Source: Hansfordia pulvinata (taxonomy: Eukaryota > Ascomycota > Sordariomycetes > Xylariales). Taken from it: a stretch of 64,000 nt of DNA. Every line of letters begins with the position of its first letter. The first letter of the stretch is position 1. Below are positions 12,909-24,600 of the stretch, piece by piece. The translations under genes and the position numbers were made by a program. The notes below the pieces were generated by a model. The model was given only the letters and a program-made list of their open reading frames with translations. It was not told where the DNA came from and made no database searches. Where the stretch lies: positions 62,001 to 126,000 of the forward strand of contig BJKQ01000022.1 in NCBI GenBank assembly GCA_006538405.1. Reading direction: 5' to 3'.

Positions 12909-13021
12909 CTTGTAATCCTGCAGAAGAGAACGGGGAGACCAGAAGAAAGCTGCTGGGAGCGAGGGCCTTTGAAAGATGGATTGGTGTAGGGAGAAGCTGT
13001 TCTAGGGACGGGGTCGGGCAT
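12909..13021 (-). promoter_or_regulatory. Candidate upstream ORF in the PCK1 leader
   Basis: On the minus strand an ATG at 13021-13019 opens a frame of 38 codons that runs to the inferred splice donor at 12908. After splicing of 12832-12907 the next codon is TGA, and this stop overlaps the inferred PCK1 start as ATGA. The peptide begins MPDPVPRTASPYTN. If the intron is retained the frame continues to a stop near 12842. Such an arrangement could limit or couple translation of PCK1. It depends wholly on the inferred first splice junction. Confidence 0.4.
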
Positions 13022-16000
13022 GGTTCTTATTTGTCGTGAGAAGCTGGGACAGACGGGATATTGAATCTGGATGTCGGTGGTGGCGGTCCACTTTAGGATG
13101 TGGCACGGGAGAAATCGACGCGAGGACGGAGAAGACAGGGCGAAGCTGGGCATGGACGACAGGAAGCGGGTGGGGCTGGAAGTCATGGGCCGAAACCGAG
13201 GATACAAAGCGAGGGGCCTGTGACGCCATGCCACTGGCCCGTCGAGGCTGGTGGTGAAGGGGAGGCGCTGGCCCACGAATTCAAACCGGAGCAGCGGCGG
13301 CGACCCCTGCCCAAGCGGGCGAGGACGAGGACGAGGACGAGGACCAAGGCAAGGGCGAGGAGTCGAGTAGCGCCGATGGGCCTGGCCGCGGGTGCGGATG
13401 GCGTCGGCGGCGGCAGCCATGGCCTGGGGCGGCGCTCGAGGCAGCTCCAGACGCCCGAGTTGGACGAGGCGTGGCCGGGCAAGGAGGGGTCGGGATAGCG
13501 GGAGCGGGAGCGTCATGCTTAGCAGGCGCCCCACGGAGGGCGCCCTCTCCTGGCCGTGCAAGAGCACTCCGTAGATACCTACCTCAGGTAGGTCCAGTAG
13601 GTTCCCTCAGGGCGGTTGGGTGTGACGGGCGACGAGCGGTAGGGCGATCCGGAAGCGCGACTGGTAGGTAGGTTTGGACTGGAGCCTTGGAGCCTGGGGC
13701 AATGGGACGGGAATGGGGACACGGAGCACAGACGGCGCGAGACTGGCGAGGACTAGCAGAGGCCCGGTGCTGGAGCCGGGGCAGTCGCTCCAGCTGTTCC
13801 CCGTCGCGGCGGAGCCGACGTGCCTCCAGTCCCCGGATCGATGGCAGTCACCCGTGGAAGTGCAATCTGGCAGGAGGCACGACCCCTGCGCTCCCAAGTT
13901 ACAGAATACCTTAAGGTCCAGGTACCGTACGGTTGTGTAGGTACCCATCCGGACTCCCCCTCCCCACTCCTCGGCTCAAGTCGCTTGGGCAGTCACGCCT
14001 CGCCCCGAATGTAGAAGTCGCATCCCCCAGACCCGCCCGTCATTGGCCCTCGTGCCTTCCCCACGGCGCCCGCTCTGGCTGGCCAAGCTCTGCGCTCCGT
14101 GTTTTCCCCCCGCCCCCGCCAATCACGGCCCTGCATTATCAACACCTACGCTTCTCTTCCCGACTTGTCGACCACGAGCCTCAGTTTCCGCTCGTGGCCC
14201 CAGTTCTGTCCATCGCCCCGGTCCGACTCCATCTGCCGGGCCCAGCGCTGGTTCTCCCATTGCATCACGATCTCGTCCGCCAGCACTGTCCCATGTGGCC
14301 CGCCGTTGCATGTGGTCTGCTTGGCAATGATGCTTCGATGGCCCTTTTCGACGGGCAAACATCCGCCCCAGGAGTCGCCATTACAGACCGAGATTGTCCT
14401 CACAGACAGTAACCGACGTACGGATGGGGAGCCCGATTTCTTACAATGGAGAAGAGACACTTTGCGGGCCTTCGCGGCAGATCGCCCGCCAGCAATCGAG
14501 CCCCGAGTGGCCGGAAGCTGTGCCGAGCCTAACCACCAGAGTCGCCACAGGGGTCACCTCACTCACGGCCTTCCAACGGTGCCTGAAACCGCGTCCAGGG
14601 CCCCGCGTCCGCCAGGCTCTAGCCCGCCCGGTTCGTTTGTCCGTCCTCGCGATAGTTGCCTTCCTAACGTCGACTGGTCTACAGCTAATCCATTCCGGGG
14701 CGTTGTACCGTCTTGCTCTGGGCTGGCCCGACTTCTCCCGAAACCTCAGCGCTGCACGTGGATATTTCCTTTGCCGCCCGCCATAACCAGCTTGCTTGCG
14801 TACGCCCACTCCGCACAAGGGCCATCCCCCATAATCGCCCCCGTTTGACGATCCCTCGCCTCCAATCTGTGGGGACTGGGCGAGTGAGCCGCACCCCACA
14901 GAACAGACCCAGAAGGCTGCTTGACGTATCCGAAGAACAGCGGCTTCACCGGCCTCAGCGCCCCTGGCCACCAGATAAGCCTTTCTTGCGCTCCGACTTT
15001 TCCCTTGGCTGGGCCCCGGCACCCCACCGGCGGCACGCGACCTCCCGGTCAAACACCACAATGCCCCGGGCTTCTCCAGGATTCGTGACGCGGTCTAGAA
15101 TCGCGGGAAACGGCGCCCACTCCCTCCGCAATCTCACCAAGCCCGCATCTACCTTTTACAGCCGTGACAGCCCGCCACCACGAGGTCTTGTGACCGGCTC
15201 AGCCTTCAGGAAACGCTATTAAAAGATGTCCCGTGACGGGAGTGAAGAGGCCCAAGTCTCAGGTGTTCTTACGCGGGCTCGTGCGACCAAACCGTCGGTA
15301 CCTGCGTAGACGGGTCTGAGATTTGCTCGATGGACGGCGCTAGCCGCCCCACGTTTCCCGCATTCTCGTGTGAGATGCTGCAAACAATGCGGGCGTCCAG
15401 ATGCTCCCCGCAACAGCGCCCACCCACGCACAGCAAATCACAGCCCATTCCGACATCTCCCGCACTCCTACAGAGCGACTCCAGCATGCAGGAACCAGGC
15501 GGACGGGCACGGAGCAGCACATGAGAGCGCCACGAAGCTGAAACACGCTGATAGGCCGTGCTGGCTTGCTCCTGACCACGACGTCGATCTCAAGACGGGC
15601 ATCAGGGTCAACACGATGCTATTCTGGGCTCCCCCAGGCCGCATCCAGGCTCTTACACGGCACGGGACTGGCAGCGCCTGTCCTAGCGAATGCTTTACGT
15701 ATGGCCACATGCTCCTTTACGTACAATGGAGAGCGCCTTGGCCAATCTTTACGTAAAATGCCCAAGCCACTGTGATCCTGTTCTGGGGCTAGTGTCCGCA
15801 GACGTAGCCGCAGGTCGTCGTTTTGCCCGGCGGCTCTGCACTTCGTCGTAAATGCAGGCCATTGCTGCAGGCGAGTTCCGATCCGATCCACCCTCTGGCC
15901 GCCTTCGTGGATACATCGTCAAATCTCGGGGACTAGCGGAACACATCTCCTCCTGCCGTCGAGTCAATTTGCCCGCAGGCCTCCCTTCACGATGGCCTCT

Positions 16001-16905
16001 CTTTTTCCAGACCCATTCATCGACGATCACATGCAAGACTCCACTTTTCTCCGCCCTCGAGGATCCCCCTAATCAACCACCCCGACCGTCTTCCATATTC
16101 CTGCTCTTCGGTAGAAACCGGGCGATAGGTCACAAACCGGCTCAGGTCCGGTCCTACACCTGATTTTCCCGCCTTGCGGAATTCACCCATCGTGGCGGAC
16201 GGACCCGGTCCGCTCCGGGGTAGTCTCCCTGCCTCTGCGCACCACAAACGTCATCCGTCAGCCCCTCCTCACGGAGCGCATCCCGTCCGAGATGCGCCGA
16301 CGCATTGGCGACTCGCCAATCGGGGGTCTGCCTTGCGACTCTATCAGACGCGAGACGTGAGATTGCAGATGCAAGTTGACGCCAGGTTGGGTATCTCGCA
16401 TCTCAGCTCGACGAGTTCGCTGTCTTACCGGGGAGCAACTCCCCTCGTCGCGGCATTGAAAGTCCTACACTGCGGTGTGTTGCGTCTTCTAAGCATCGTC
16501 AGACAAGAGCTCTTTCTGAGATGCGCCGCATGAGAATGCAACGGGACCGGCCTAAGCGGACCTGAGGCGGTGTTGCCCTTGCGCCTCTGGCGATAACGAG
16601 GCCGGGCAAGTCAGACCAGCTCTTTCGCTGGCCCTGCGACTGGCTTACACGGCGTAGGTCGTCTCCATGTCGGTGCTGGCCATTTTCACAGGACCGAGTT
16701 CTGACTCAAGACCGCCGGGCTCGCCGTCGCTCTTTCACCGCCCCGAGATAAGGTCTAATCATCGGCACCTCACTCATTTGATTTTTGATGCACAACGTGA
16801 GGCAATCCACTGTACAAGTATTTACCAGCCGAACAGGCTTGAAGCGTTAGAGCCACTGCATACAGGAACTGCTGGGAATGCCACGCTTGTAAACGCAGGC
16901 CACTC
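13022..16905. other. Gene-free region upstream of PCK1
   Basis: Nearly 4 kb lies between the PCK1 leader and the 3' end of DBP6 with no supported gene. The open frames (up to about 250 codons near 14099-14848 and 14441-15061) are proline, serine and arginine-rich without domain signals. Visible items are a gaggac-type hexamer repeat at about 13317-13343 and two clusters of taggtagg/ggtacc motifs (13570-13680 and 13915-13945). The region may hold PCK1 regulatory sites; I cannot single out any. Confidence 0.5.
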
Positions 16906-19570
16906 TCACCTGCCCCGCCGCGTCTTCTCGCCTGCGGCTTCCTGGCCCAGCGCCTCGAGCGCCGCCTCGTACGCGGCGACCTTGGCCTGGAACGCGTCCT
17001 CCTTCTCCTCCGTGACCCGGACCCTCTGCACCTCGGTGCGGCGCTGGACGCCCGCGCCCGCGCCTTCGCCCGCCACCTCGGTCCAGAACCACCGCGCCTC
17101 GGGGATGGTGAACATGGTCCACGCTCGCCCGAGGCGTCCCGCGCGAGCCGTGCGGCCCACGCGGTGCACGTACGACGCGACGCTTGTGGGCATGTCGTAG
17201 TTGACGACGTGGTCCAGCGAGGGCAGGTCGATTCCGCGCGCGACCAGGTCCGAGGCGACCAGGATGCGCAGACGGCCCGACGAGAAGGCCCGGATCGTGG
17301 CCTTGCGCGTCGAGAAGGGCGTCATCGAGGTCAGCGTGCCAAGCAGGGGCTCGAGCGAGGGCGCGAGCAAAGCCAGGAGGCGCGACAGGCGCATCGCCGT
17401 CTCGTTGGACTTGGTGAAGATGAGGACCTTGGGCTTCAGGTTCAGGGCGGCGGCTGTGGGCGGCGCCGGCGCCGAAGCCTTCCGCCCGGCGGCGCCGGTG
17501 GGTTTCGAGCCGCTTGAGCTGTCTGAGGAGTCCGAGTCCGAGTCCGAATCTGACGAGGCGTCGTCGGACGAGGCGTCGGATGTGTCGTCAGACTCGTCAT
17601 CGGATGAGGCGTCGGAGGAGGATGTACCCTCCGACGAAGTATCGTCGTCTCGACCCATAGCTTGGTGTGCGTCATCTAGAATATAAGGGCTGCGCAGGAG
17701 ATCAACCAGGAATAGAGGCTTCAAGTTGGGATCGCTGATTCGGATGGCCGCCTCATCGAGGAGCTCAGGGAGGGTGTGGTCCGCATGGTTTCCTGCATCT
17801 CCACCCTCGCTGTCGGGCCCAAAGCCCTGCAGCGCAATCAGTCTGGGCCTCCTGAGTTTGAGCCCGCTCAGTCGGTCCAGATCGCGCGTCATGGTGGCGC
17901 TCAGGATCACCTTGCGCACACCCGAGAGATTCGACTGCATGTGATTCCGCGCCCCGTGCACGTTGTCGGACTGGAGCCGCGGGATGATGATGCTCAGCCA
18001 CTGCTGGAAGTCCTGGCTCAGAAGCTTGTCGGCCTCATCGACTATGAGCCAACGAACGTGGTCGAGAGAGAAGCCCGGGGTGTAGTTGACATGCTCGACG
18101 AGGCGCCCGGGGGTGCAGATAAGTATGTCCACTTTGGACTGGTAGGCCAGGACGTGATCTGGCAGTGTTGGGACGCGGTCTTCCCGCCTGCGCACCTCGG
18201 CCCGCTCCTCGTCGTCCGTGTTGTAGCCCTCGTCTTCGTCTCCCTCGTGCAGAACATCCAACCTCTTCAGGCGCCTGGCGTAGGCTTCGGGGTCATACCG
18301 CTCCGATCGCTCAACCAGCGCCGGCTGCTCCTTTGTCAAGGTCTGGCTGCCCATGGAGATGCCTATGCGGACCCTCTTGTGGGCGCCGTCCTCGGCAAAG
18401 ACCGTCGCGCACTGCTCGCAGACCTCTTGCGCCTGCCTCACCAGCTCCCTCGTGGGCAAGACAATCAGCGCCTGCAGGCGTGTCAGACGACGGTCGCCCC
18501 GGCTGAGATCGCGGATCATAGGCAACGCATAGGCCAGCGTCTTGCCTGATCCGGTCGCGGCGGATACCAGCAGGTCCCCCTGCATGGATTTGCAGTGGTT
18601 CGGCAGAAGCTGCGGGATGACGGCCGTCTGCACAGCGAAGGCGTCCTTGTAGCCCTTGGCGGCTAGGCGCTGGGCAGACTCTTGGCTGATGCCCAGGTCG
18701 GGGCTCATACCAAAGCTGGTGAAGGGTGCCGTGTCTTGGGGCGAGACGCGGATGGGCTCGGCGAGCCAGGGCGGCAACGTCTCGTATGTGGGCTTGACTT
18801 GGTTGACGGGGACGGGTTTTGGTTGCGGCAGCGGCTCCAAGCCGTGCAGCTCGAGAGGCTCCGGGGGGTACTCAGACGCATCGGGGCGTCGCTGGCGTCC
18901 TGCATGTGGACGTCGCCCCCGTCGTCTTGCGCTTCGTGGTCCTGGATTTCGGGCTTGGGCGGTTCGGGCCTCTGCATAAACTTGGCGGCTCTCTCGAGGA
19001 CAGCCTTGTGGCGGTGTGGTGTCTCGTCGGGACCATTCTCATTGGATGTGTTTTTAGACTTCTCTTTCTTCTTCTTTTTCTCTCTCCTTTCCTTGACAGG
19101 GGTTCCGGTCTCCGTCCCCTGCGCGGAAGATTCTACCTCGGTAGCTGTTACGGGGCCAGCACCGGAAGGGGCCGACGGAGGCAGGTCTTTGGTATCAGGG
19201 CCATGATCAGCGGGAGAAGAGCCAGAGGGCTCAGGCGAGTCCTCGAGCGTCCTTCTCTTTTTTGACTTTTTCGACTTTTTGGACTTCTTGCCTTCCTTGG
19301 GCTCGCCGCCCTCGGCCAATCGGGGTTTCTTGGGGGGGGCTCGTCGGGCAATGTCTGATCCTCCTGATCAAATCGCACGTGCGCCTTCGCTGTCTGGGTG
19401 GGTGGCGGTTGTGAAGGGTTCGTGGGCGGGATGTATCTGGAGTAGCGGGTGGGTTGCGCGAGCGTGGGCTGCGCGGGCTCGGGGTGAGGCTCGCGGGGCA
19501 CTGGCACTGAGGCAGGCTGAGCAGCCGGCGCTGGGGACGAGGCCGCCGGGGGCACGTAGCGGGCATACAT
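16906..19570 (-). CDS. DBP6: DBP6/DDX51-type DEAD-box RNA helicase (two apparent frameshifts)
   Basis: This is a nucleolar ATP-dependent helicase needed for 60S ribosomal subunit assembly. The C-terminal two thirds (16906-18840) are continuous: Q-motif region around GYKDAFAVQTAVIPQLLP, Walker A AATGSGKT, PTRELVRQ, CTPGRL, DEAD box VDEADKLL, SAT, a long Asp/Ser-rich acidic insert (17519-17650), and ASDLVARGIDLP with HRVGRTARAGR. The N-terminus starts MYARYVPPAASSPAP at 19570, followed by a lysine-rich KKSKKSKKSKKRR tract. Three frames are used, joined at two points: an 8-base G run (19332-19339) and either 18863-18868 or 18883-18886. Adding one base at each gives 889 uninterrupted codons. I take these as sequence errors, not inactivation. 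It is divergent from SPT14 with 616 bp between the starts. Confidence 0.9.
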
Positions 19571-20186
19571 GGCGATGCCGCTGAATTGTGGAGGTTGCGG
19601 TCGCAATGAGCTCCGATCAGTGGAGATGAGGCGGTAGAGCAAAAATCTGGCCAGCCACACGGTGGTCGGTCGCAACTGGCAAGGGCCTTGCTGGTTCCTG
19701 CCTGCCTGCCGAGCTGGCCCTCCGTTGACTTTATTCTGCCGGTTGGAAAAGTTGACCGCCTGCTTCCTCTGGGGTGCCCTGGTCTGTCTAGCTGTATCTG
19801 GAATGTGGGGTTGCTGCTTTGCGATCGGCGAGAACGCGGGTGCGCCGTCGGTTGCAGCGGTCCTTGTAGGTACTCGTAGGTGAGTGCCTGAGCCCTGGAC
19901 TGGACTCGGAATGCCCGAGACTTTGACGACCGCGTCTTGAATTCCCGTCCCCACATTTCCCTTGATAGCTTCAACCTCCGCCTCCCACCTTTCGACAGCA
20001 ACGCGGCGCTTCAAGTGGCTTCATCCGAGGGTCCATGTCGCGCAACAATCTAGAAGCCCCCCGCCATGACGCCGTAATCGAATCCCGCCAGCCAGACCTG
20101 AAAAGCGCCATGCGACGAGCCCTACCCCGGTAGCCACCCCCGAACCTCGCCCTCGACAGCTTCCACCTCGACTGTACTGCACCGAC
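19571..20186. promoter_or_regulatory. Shared divergent promoter of DBP6 and SPT14
   Basis: A 616 bp interval separates the two divergent start codons, so regulatory sequence for both genes must lie here or overlap the neighbouring gene. It contains runs such as ctgcctgcctgccgagctgg, but I identify no specific factor site or clear TATA box. Confidence 0.5.
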
Positions 20187-21674
20187 ATGGCCAAGTCGGC
20201 CCAGTCTTCCGCCATGGCGGCTCAGCAGGGCCGCCAGCCCAGGAAGCGCCCTACCTACAACATCGCCATGGTCAGCGACTTCTTCTTCCCGCAGCCCGGA
20301 GGCATCGAGAGCCACATCTACCAACTCGCCACCAAGCTGGTCGACCGCGGGCACAAGGTCATTGTCATCACCCACGCCTACGACGACCGCAAGGGCATCC
20401 GCTACCTCACCAACGGCATCAAGGTGTACCATGTCCCGTTCTTCGTCATCTACCGCTCCGCCTCCTTCCCCACCGTCTTCTCCTTCTTCCCCTTGTTCCG
20501 CAACATTGTCATCCGCGAGCGCATCCAAATTGTCCACGGACACGCCAGTCTCAGCAGCCTCTGCCAGGAGGCCATCTTGCACGCCCGCACCATGGGCCTG
20601 CGCACCGTCTTCACCGATCACTCCCTGTTTGGCTTCGCCGACGCCGCCAGCATCCTCACCAACAAGCTGCTCAAGTTCATCCTCAGCGACGTCGACCACG
20701 TCATCTGTGTCAGCCACACCTGCAAGGAGAATACGGTTCTGCGCGCCGCCCTCGATCCCCTGCTCGTCTCCGCCATCCCCAACGCCGTCGTTTCGGACAA
20801 CTTCAAGCCCCTGCCCCGTCCCGAGTCGGTCTCGACCTCTCAGATCCCCGTCCCCGCCCACCCTCTCGGCCCCAACGACACCCTCACCATTGTCGTCATC
20901 AGCCGCCTCTTCTACAACAAGGGAACCGACCTTCTCACTGCCGCCATCCCCCGAATCCTCGAGGAGCATCCCAATACGCGCTTCATCATCGCCGGGTCCG
21001 GTCCCAAGGCCATCGAGCTCGAGCAGATGATAGAGCAGAACGTCCTCCAGGACAAGGTCGAGATGCTCGGCCCTGTCCGCCACGAAAACGTGCGCGACGT
21101 CATGGTTCGCGGCCATATCTACCTTCATCCCAGCTTGACCGAGGCTTTCGGCACGGTCATCGTCGAGGCAGCCAGCTGCGGCCTGTACGTTGTCTGCACC
21201 GCCGTCGGTGGCATTCCCGAGGTTCTCCCATCCCACATGACCGCCTTCGCCAAGCCCGAGGAGAACGATTTGGTCGTGGCGACCGGCAAGGCCATTGCCG
21301 CCCTGCGCGCCAACAAGGTCCGCACCGAGCGCTTCCACGAGCAGGTCAAGTCCATGTATTCCTGGACCAACGTTGCCAAACGCACCGAGCGTGTCTACCA
21401 GGGTATCATGGGCGATGTCAGCGAAACCGAGTTCTACGGCTACGAGGCCGGCAACGCCACCCACTGGAGCGCGACGCGGGGGCGCAACTTTGCTCTCATC
21501 GACCGGCTCAAGCGGTATTACGGGTGTGGCGTGTGGGCCGGCAAGCTGTTCTGCCTGTGCGTTGTGATCGACTACCTCCTATTCGTCTTCTGTGAGTGGT
21601 GGTGGCCACGGCACGAGATTGACGCTGCGCGTGAGTGGCCGCGGAAGCAGCTTACTGAAGACGACGACGGATGA
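20187..21674 (+). CDS. SPT14: GPI N-acetylglucosaminyltransferase catalytic subunit (PIG-A)
   Basis: This is the catalytic subunit of the endoplasmic reticulum complex that transfers GlcNAc to phosphatidylinositol, the first step of GPI-anchor synthesis, essential in fungi for cell-wall mannoproteins. The single intronless frame of 495 residues matches the family length. It shows the GT4 fold: N-terminal NIAMVSDFFFPQPGGIESH, then VHGHASLSSLCQEA and FTDHSLFGFADAASI, a central VVISRLFYNKGTDLL, and the donor-binding segment HPSLTEAFGTVIVEAASCGL with the E-x7-E motif. A single C-terminal membrane segment (LFCLCVVIDYLLFVFCEWWW) anchors it with the catalytic domain in the cytosol. The start at 20187 is followed by a short variable basic tail before the conserved region; a second ATG lies 8 codons in. 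Confidence 0.96.
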   Translation: MAKSAQSSAMAAQQGRQPRKRPTYNIAMVSDFFFPQPGGIESHIYQLATKLVDRGHKVIVITHAYDDRKGIRYLTNGIKVYHVPFFVIYRSASFPTVFSFFPLFRNIVIRERIQIVHGHASLSSLCQEAILHARTMGLRTVFTDHSLFGFADAASILTNKLLKFILSDVDHVICVSHTCKENTVLRAALDPLLVSAIPNAVVSDNFKPLPRPESVSTSQIPVPAHPLGPNDTLTIVVISRLFYNKGTDLLTAAIPRILEEHPNTRFIIAGSGPKAIELEQMIEQNVLQDKVEMLGPVRHENVRDVMVRGHIYLHPSLTEAFGTVIVEAASCGLYVVCTAVGGIPEVLPSHMTAFAKPEENDLVVATGKAIAALRANKVRTERFHEQVKSMYSWTNVAKRTERVYQGIMGDVSETEFYGYEAGNATHWSATRGRNFALIDRLKRYYGCGVWAGKLFCLCVVIDYLLFVFCEWWWPRHEIDAAREWPRKQLTEDDDG

Positions 21675-24600
21675 GGACGAGGTGCTGTTCTTCATTTATA
21701 TCATAGACGACCACTCACTGCGCTCTTGTCTGTTCAGTTGGATTTGCACTGAAGTTGGCTCCATGGCCAAAAGCCATGGGATCGTCGCGAAGGCGCGGCG
21801 GAGTGCAGCAGAACGGCTTCAGAATCAGCGAGTTCTTTCCAAGCCAAGAATTGGCCTACAACATCACGCCAACCCACTCCGACCGATTGAGGTTGAGTCG
21901 TGCTGAATCGGCTTGATCAACGCTACTTAGATCTGCCTTGCTCCGCACATTGGTATTCAGCAGGTCCTAATTCGAGCGGCTTATAGTCCAAGAATTTCAG
22001 CTCCAATAGGCATGGAACCTTGACGTCAGGAGAGGACGTCAGGAGAGGACGTCAGGAGAGGACGTCAGGAGAGGACGTCAGGAGAGGACGTCAGGAGAGG
22101 AAGGAAGACGTGCAGATATGGCTGCCAAGTCAGGCAGAGAGCGTTCTTAGTAGAACACTGGAGAGACCCAGGGCAAGCCGGGGGTGGAAGAGGACCACAA
22201 TGAAGCCGAACAGCAGATGCAGAGGCGGTGCAAGAGCTGCGGAACATCGTTGAAGCCGGCGAGAAGAGCATGGTACTACGACACCAGCTCCTGGGGACAT
22301 TGCAAGCTCCCGGTGATGATGGGGTTCAGATGGGCGTGCTACACGCCATGCACACTCCGCTCCTATGGGAAAACCTACACGTGAAATTGCTACATAGAGC
22401 ATCAGATAGCTACACGTGCAAGTTACAGCATCATTGATCTGTCTGACTGGAGTATAGAAATAAATGCAATTCCAAGCGGGACAACTCATCACCACCCTCA
22501 AGAACTCTTCTGTCCAGGCCACTACTGACCAGGCTATTCTCTCCATCTGCTGGCAGACATGAGAAGCCAGAATACCCCCGAAGCCAACCCCTAAACCCAC
22601 CCACCTTGCCGCCACAGCCCGAGAGGCCAAGTTCCACTGCCTCGAGGGATGAATGCCGAAAGTCGACCGAGGACGCCGCGCGCACCAGACAGACCCAGCA
22701 GGCAGGCAGCAACGCAGCTGTGGTGCTTCGGACGGCGCCGGGAACAAGGGGGCCACTGATCTGATGCCGCCAGGTTCGTTGTTTTTGCTCCCAGCAGCCG
22801 TGGCGATAAGGCTCTGAGTCTTCGCCCTCGTAGTCGTTCTGCTCCAAAAATGAAAGGGGAAGAGGAAACTGGACTGTTTCTCGGAGCCACGTACACGCCT
22901 CAGGACGGGGTTTCACTCTCGCTGGCTGCTCGTCTCCCGTCCTGGAGGATGCGCATGGCTGGAGTTTTTGCTCTACAGGCCAGGAGTGGACAGCAAATGC
23001 AAGCTTTTGAGAGCCGCTCAAGACCCCCCGAGTTGGGGTTCCTACTCGATCTTCATATTCGATCAACTGATCTGTTACCGTCTGCCTCCCCCGGTCTAAC
23101 TCGCGCAAAGCTCGGCCCGGGCACGCCCCAACGGATGGATAGTAAACTGCAAAGTGTGGGGTTTTCCAAACGAGCAGAAACCCATGGCGAGTGACAAGCC
23201 CTCAAGAAAGACCGGGAGAAATGCGGTGGTCTTCTGCATGTTCTATGCAGAAGAATGAGGCCGGTGGAGTTGGTGAAGAAGGAAGCCAGTCTCGCCCATC
23301 TCAAGGTACTGGGTAAGTTTAGGCAACTGGCCAGATCGCAACATTTTTGCCAGCATGGCAGATGCGATAATGCATCGCAGCATCCCACAGGCGCGAGTTC
23401 GCGTAGAGGCCTTGGCTGGCAGCTACCCTGGCCCGGCTACACGCAGTAAGGAGAGTCTGGGGTAGCTGAGACCGCACCCGTCGCGCAAGCGACGAGACGT
23501 CAGGGATCGCATACGGTCGGGGATACAACACAGGGAGCACGGGCGGACAGGGTCAATCTACGCCTGACGTCAGCCAGGCGCAACCCCAGACGGAACAGAC
23601 GGCCGCTCTTTGGCTTCCGAGGTGACGATTATGCCTCCTTCTTGCCTCACGCTCACCTTGCCTCGGCCAGTCGCGGCGTTGCCCTTGATGCCATGGCCTG
23701 CGCCTCTCTCGGCGCGCCGACTCGTTCTGTCCACCGCTGCCGTCCTCGTCGCATAGCTTCTCGTCGCATCCCGAGAGGGTTCCTTGATTTTCGGCCCTCT
23801 CATGACGTGCCTGGGTCTGTGTGAGCTCGTGCCAGCTTCCCCACAAAGGCACCCCGGCCGAATGCCCCCAGCTGCGAGGCAAACTCGAAATGCCGCATGG
23901 CCGGAACCGCCAGCCGATACGTCATTGAAGGCGATTTCATTCCAGCTGCTTGCGGGCTCAGAGTTGGGTAGTGTCCCCGGGCCGACAGGAACAGAATAGA
24001 ATGACCAGCTCCAGTACTCGCAATCGGCAGCCGGCAACAAGGGCTCCACGTTGGAACCGGATTCTGGCTGGCAAGGCGGGGTTGCTTGCCAGGCCCATGA
24101 CTCGAGACTCGGTGCTTTGCGAAGCGCCGTCCCCTGTCTGTGCTGGGAGGAGCAGGAGGGGGGCTTCTCAAAATTGCACCCAGCAAGGTCAGAACCAGCT
24201 CCATGGAACCGTGGCCCCGACCGAGACGGGCCTGGTACCACAGACGGCGTGGGCGCATACAAAGCACGGCACTATGGCAGTCGAAATTCTCCGCGTGGCC
24301 CGTTGAAAGCATGGCCCGCTGTGGCGCCCGTCGTTCCCGTCCAAAATGAGGTCTGCGCGGGAGGTCTATTCGATGCCTGAGGACGCTGCCTCGGGTGCTT
24401 CGCCCTCCGACGTTGCGGACGCCAGATACAGCTCGACCGACCCCGCACAGAGCCACGGCGCATGATTCTATTTCCGGCGAGAGTCGCAAGGCAAAGCCCT
24501 CCGGAAGGCCTGTGTGCGGGGGTCGGTCGGCACCGGCCGCCGGGCAGCTTGGTGCACTTTGACAGGGGGGGGGGGGATACTTGGCCCGCCTTTGAGCGCC

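Noticed and set aside
14099..15061. Frames of 249 (plus) and 206 (minus) codons upstream of PCK1
   Set aside because: No domain or intron structure; compositional artefacts.
19971..21464. 497-codon open frame antisense to SPT14
   Set aside because: It is the shadow of strong GC-ending codon use in SPT14; its Gly/Asp/Val composition is typical of such antisense frames.
22022..22100. CRISPR-like array
   Set aside because: A 13 bp head-to-tail repeat without spacers in a fungal genome; it is a minisatellite.
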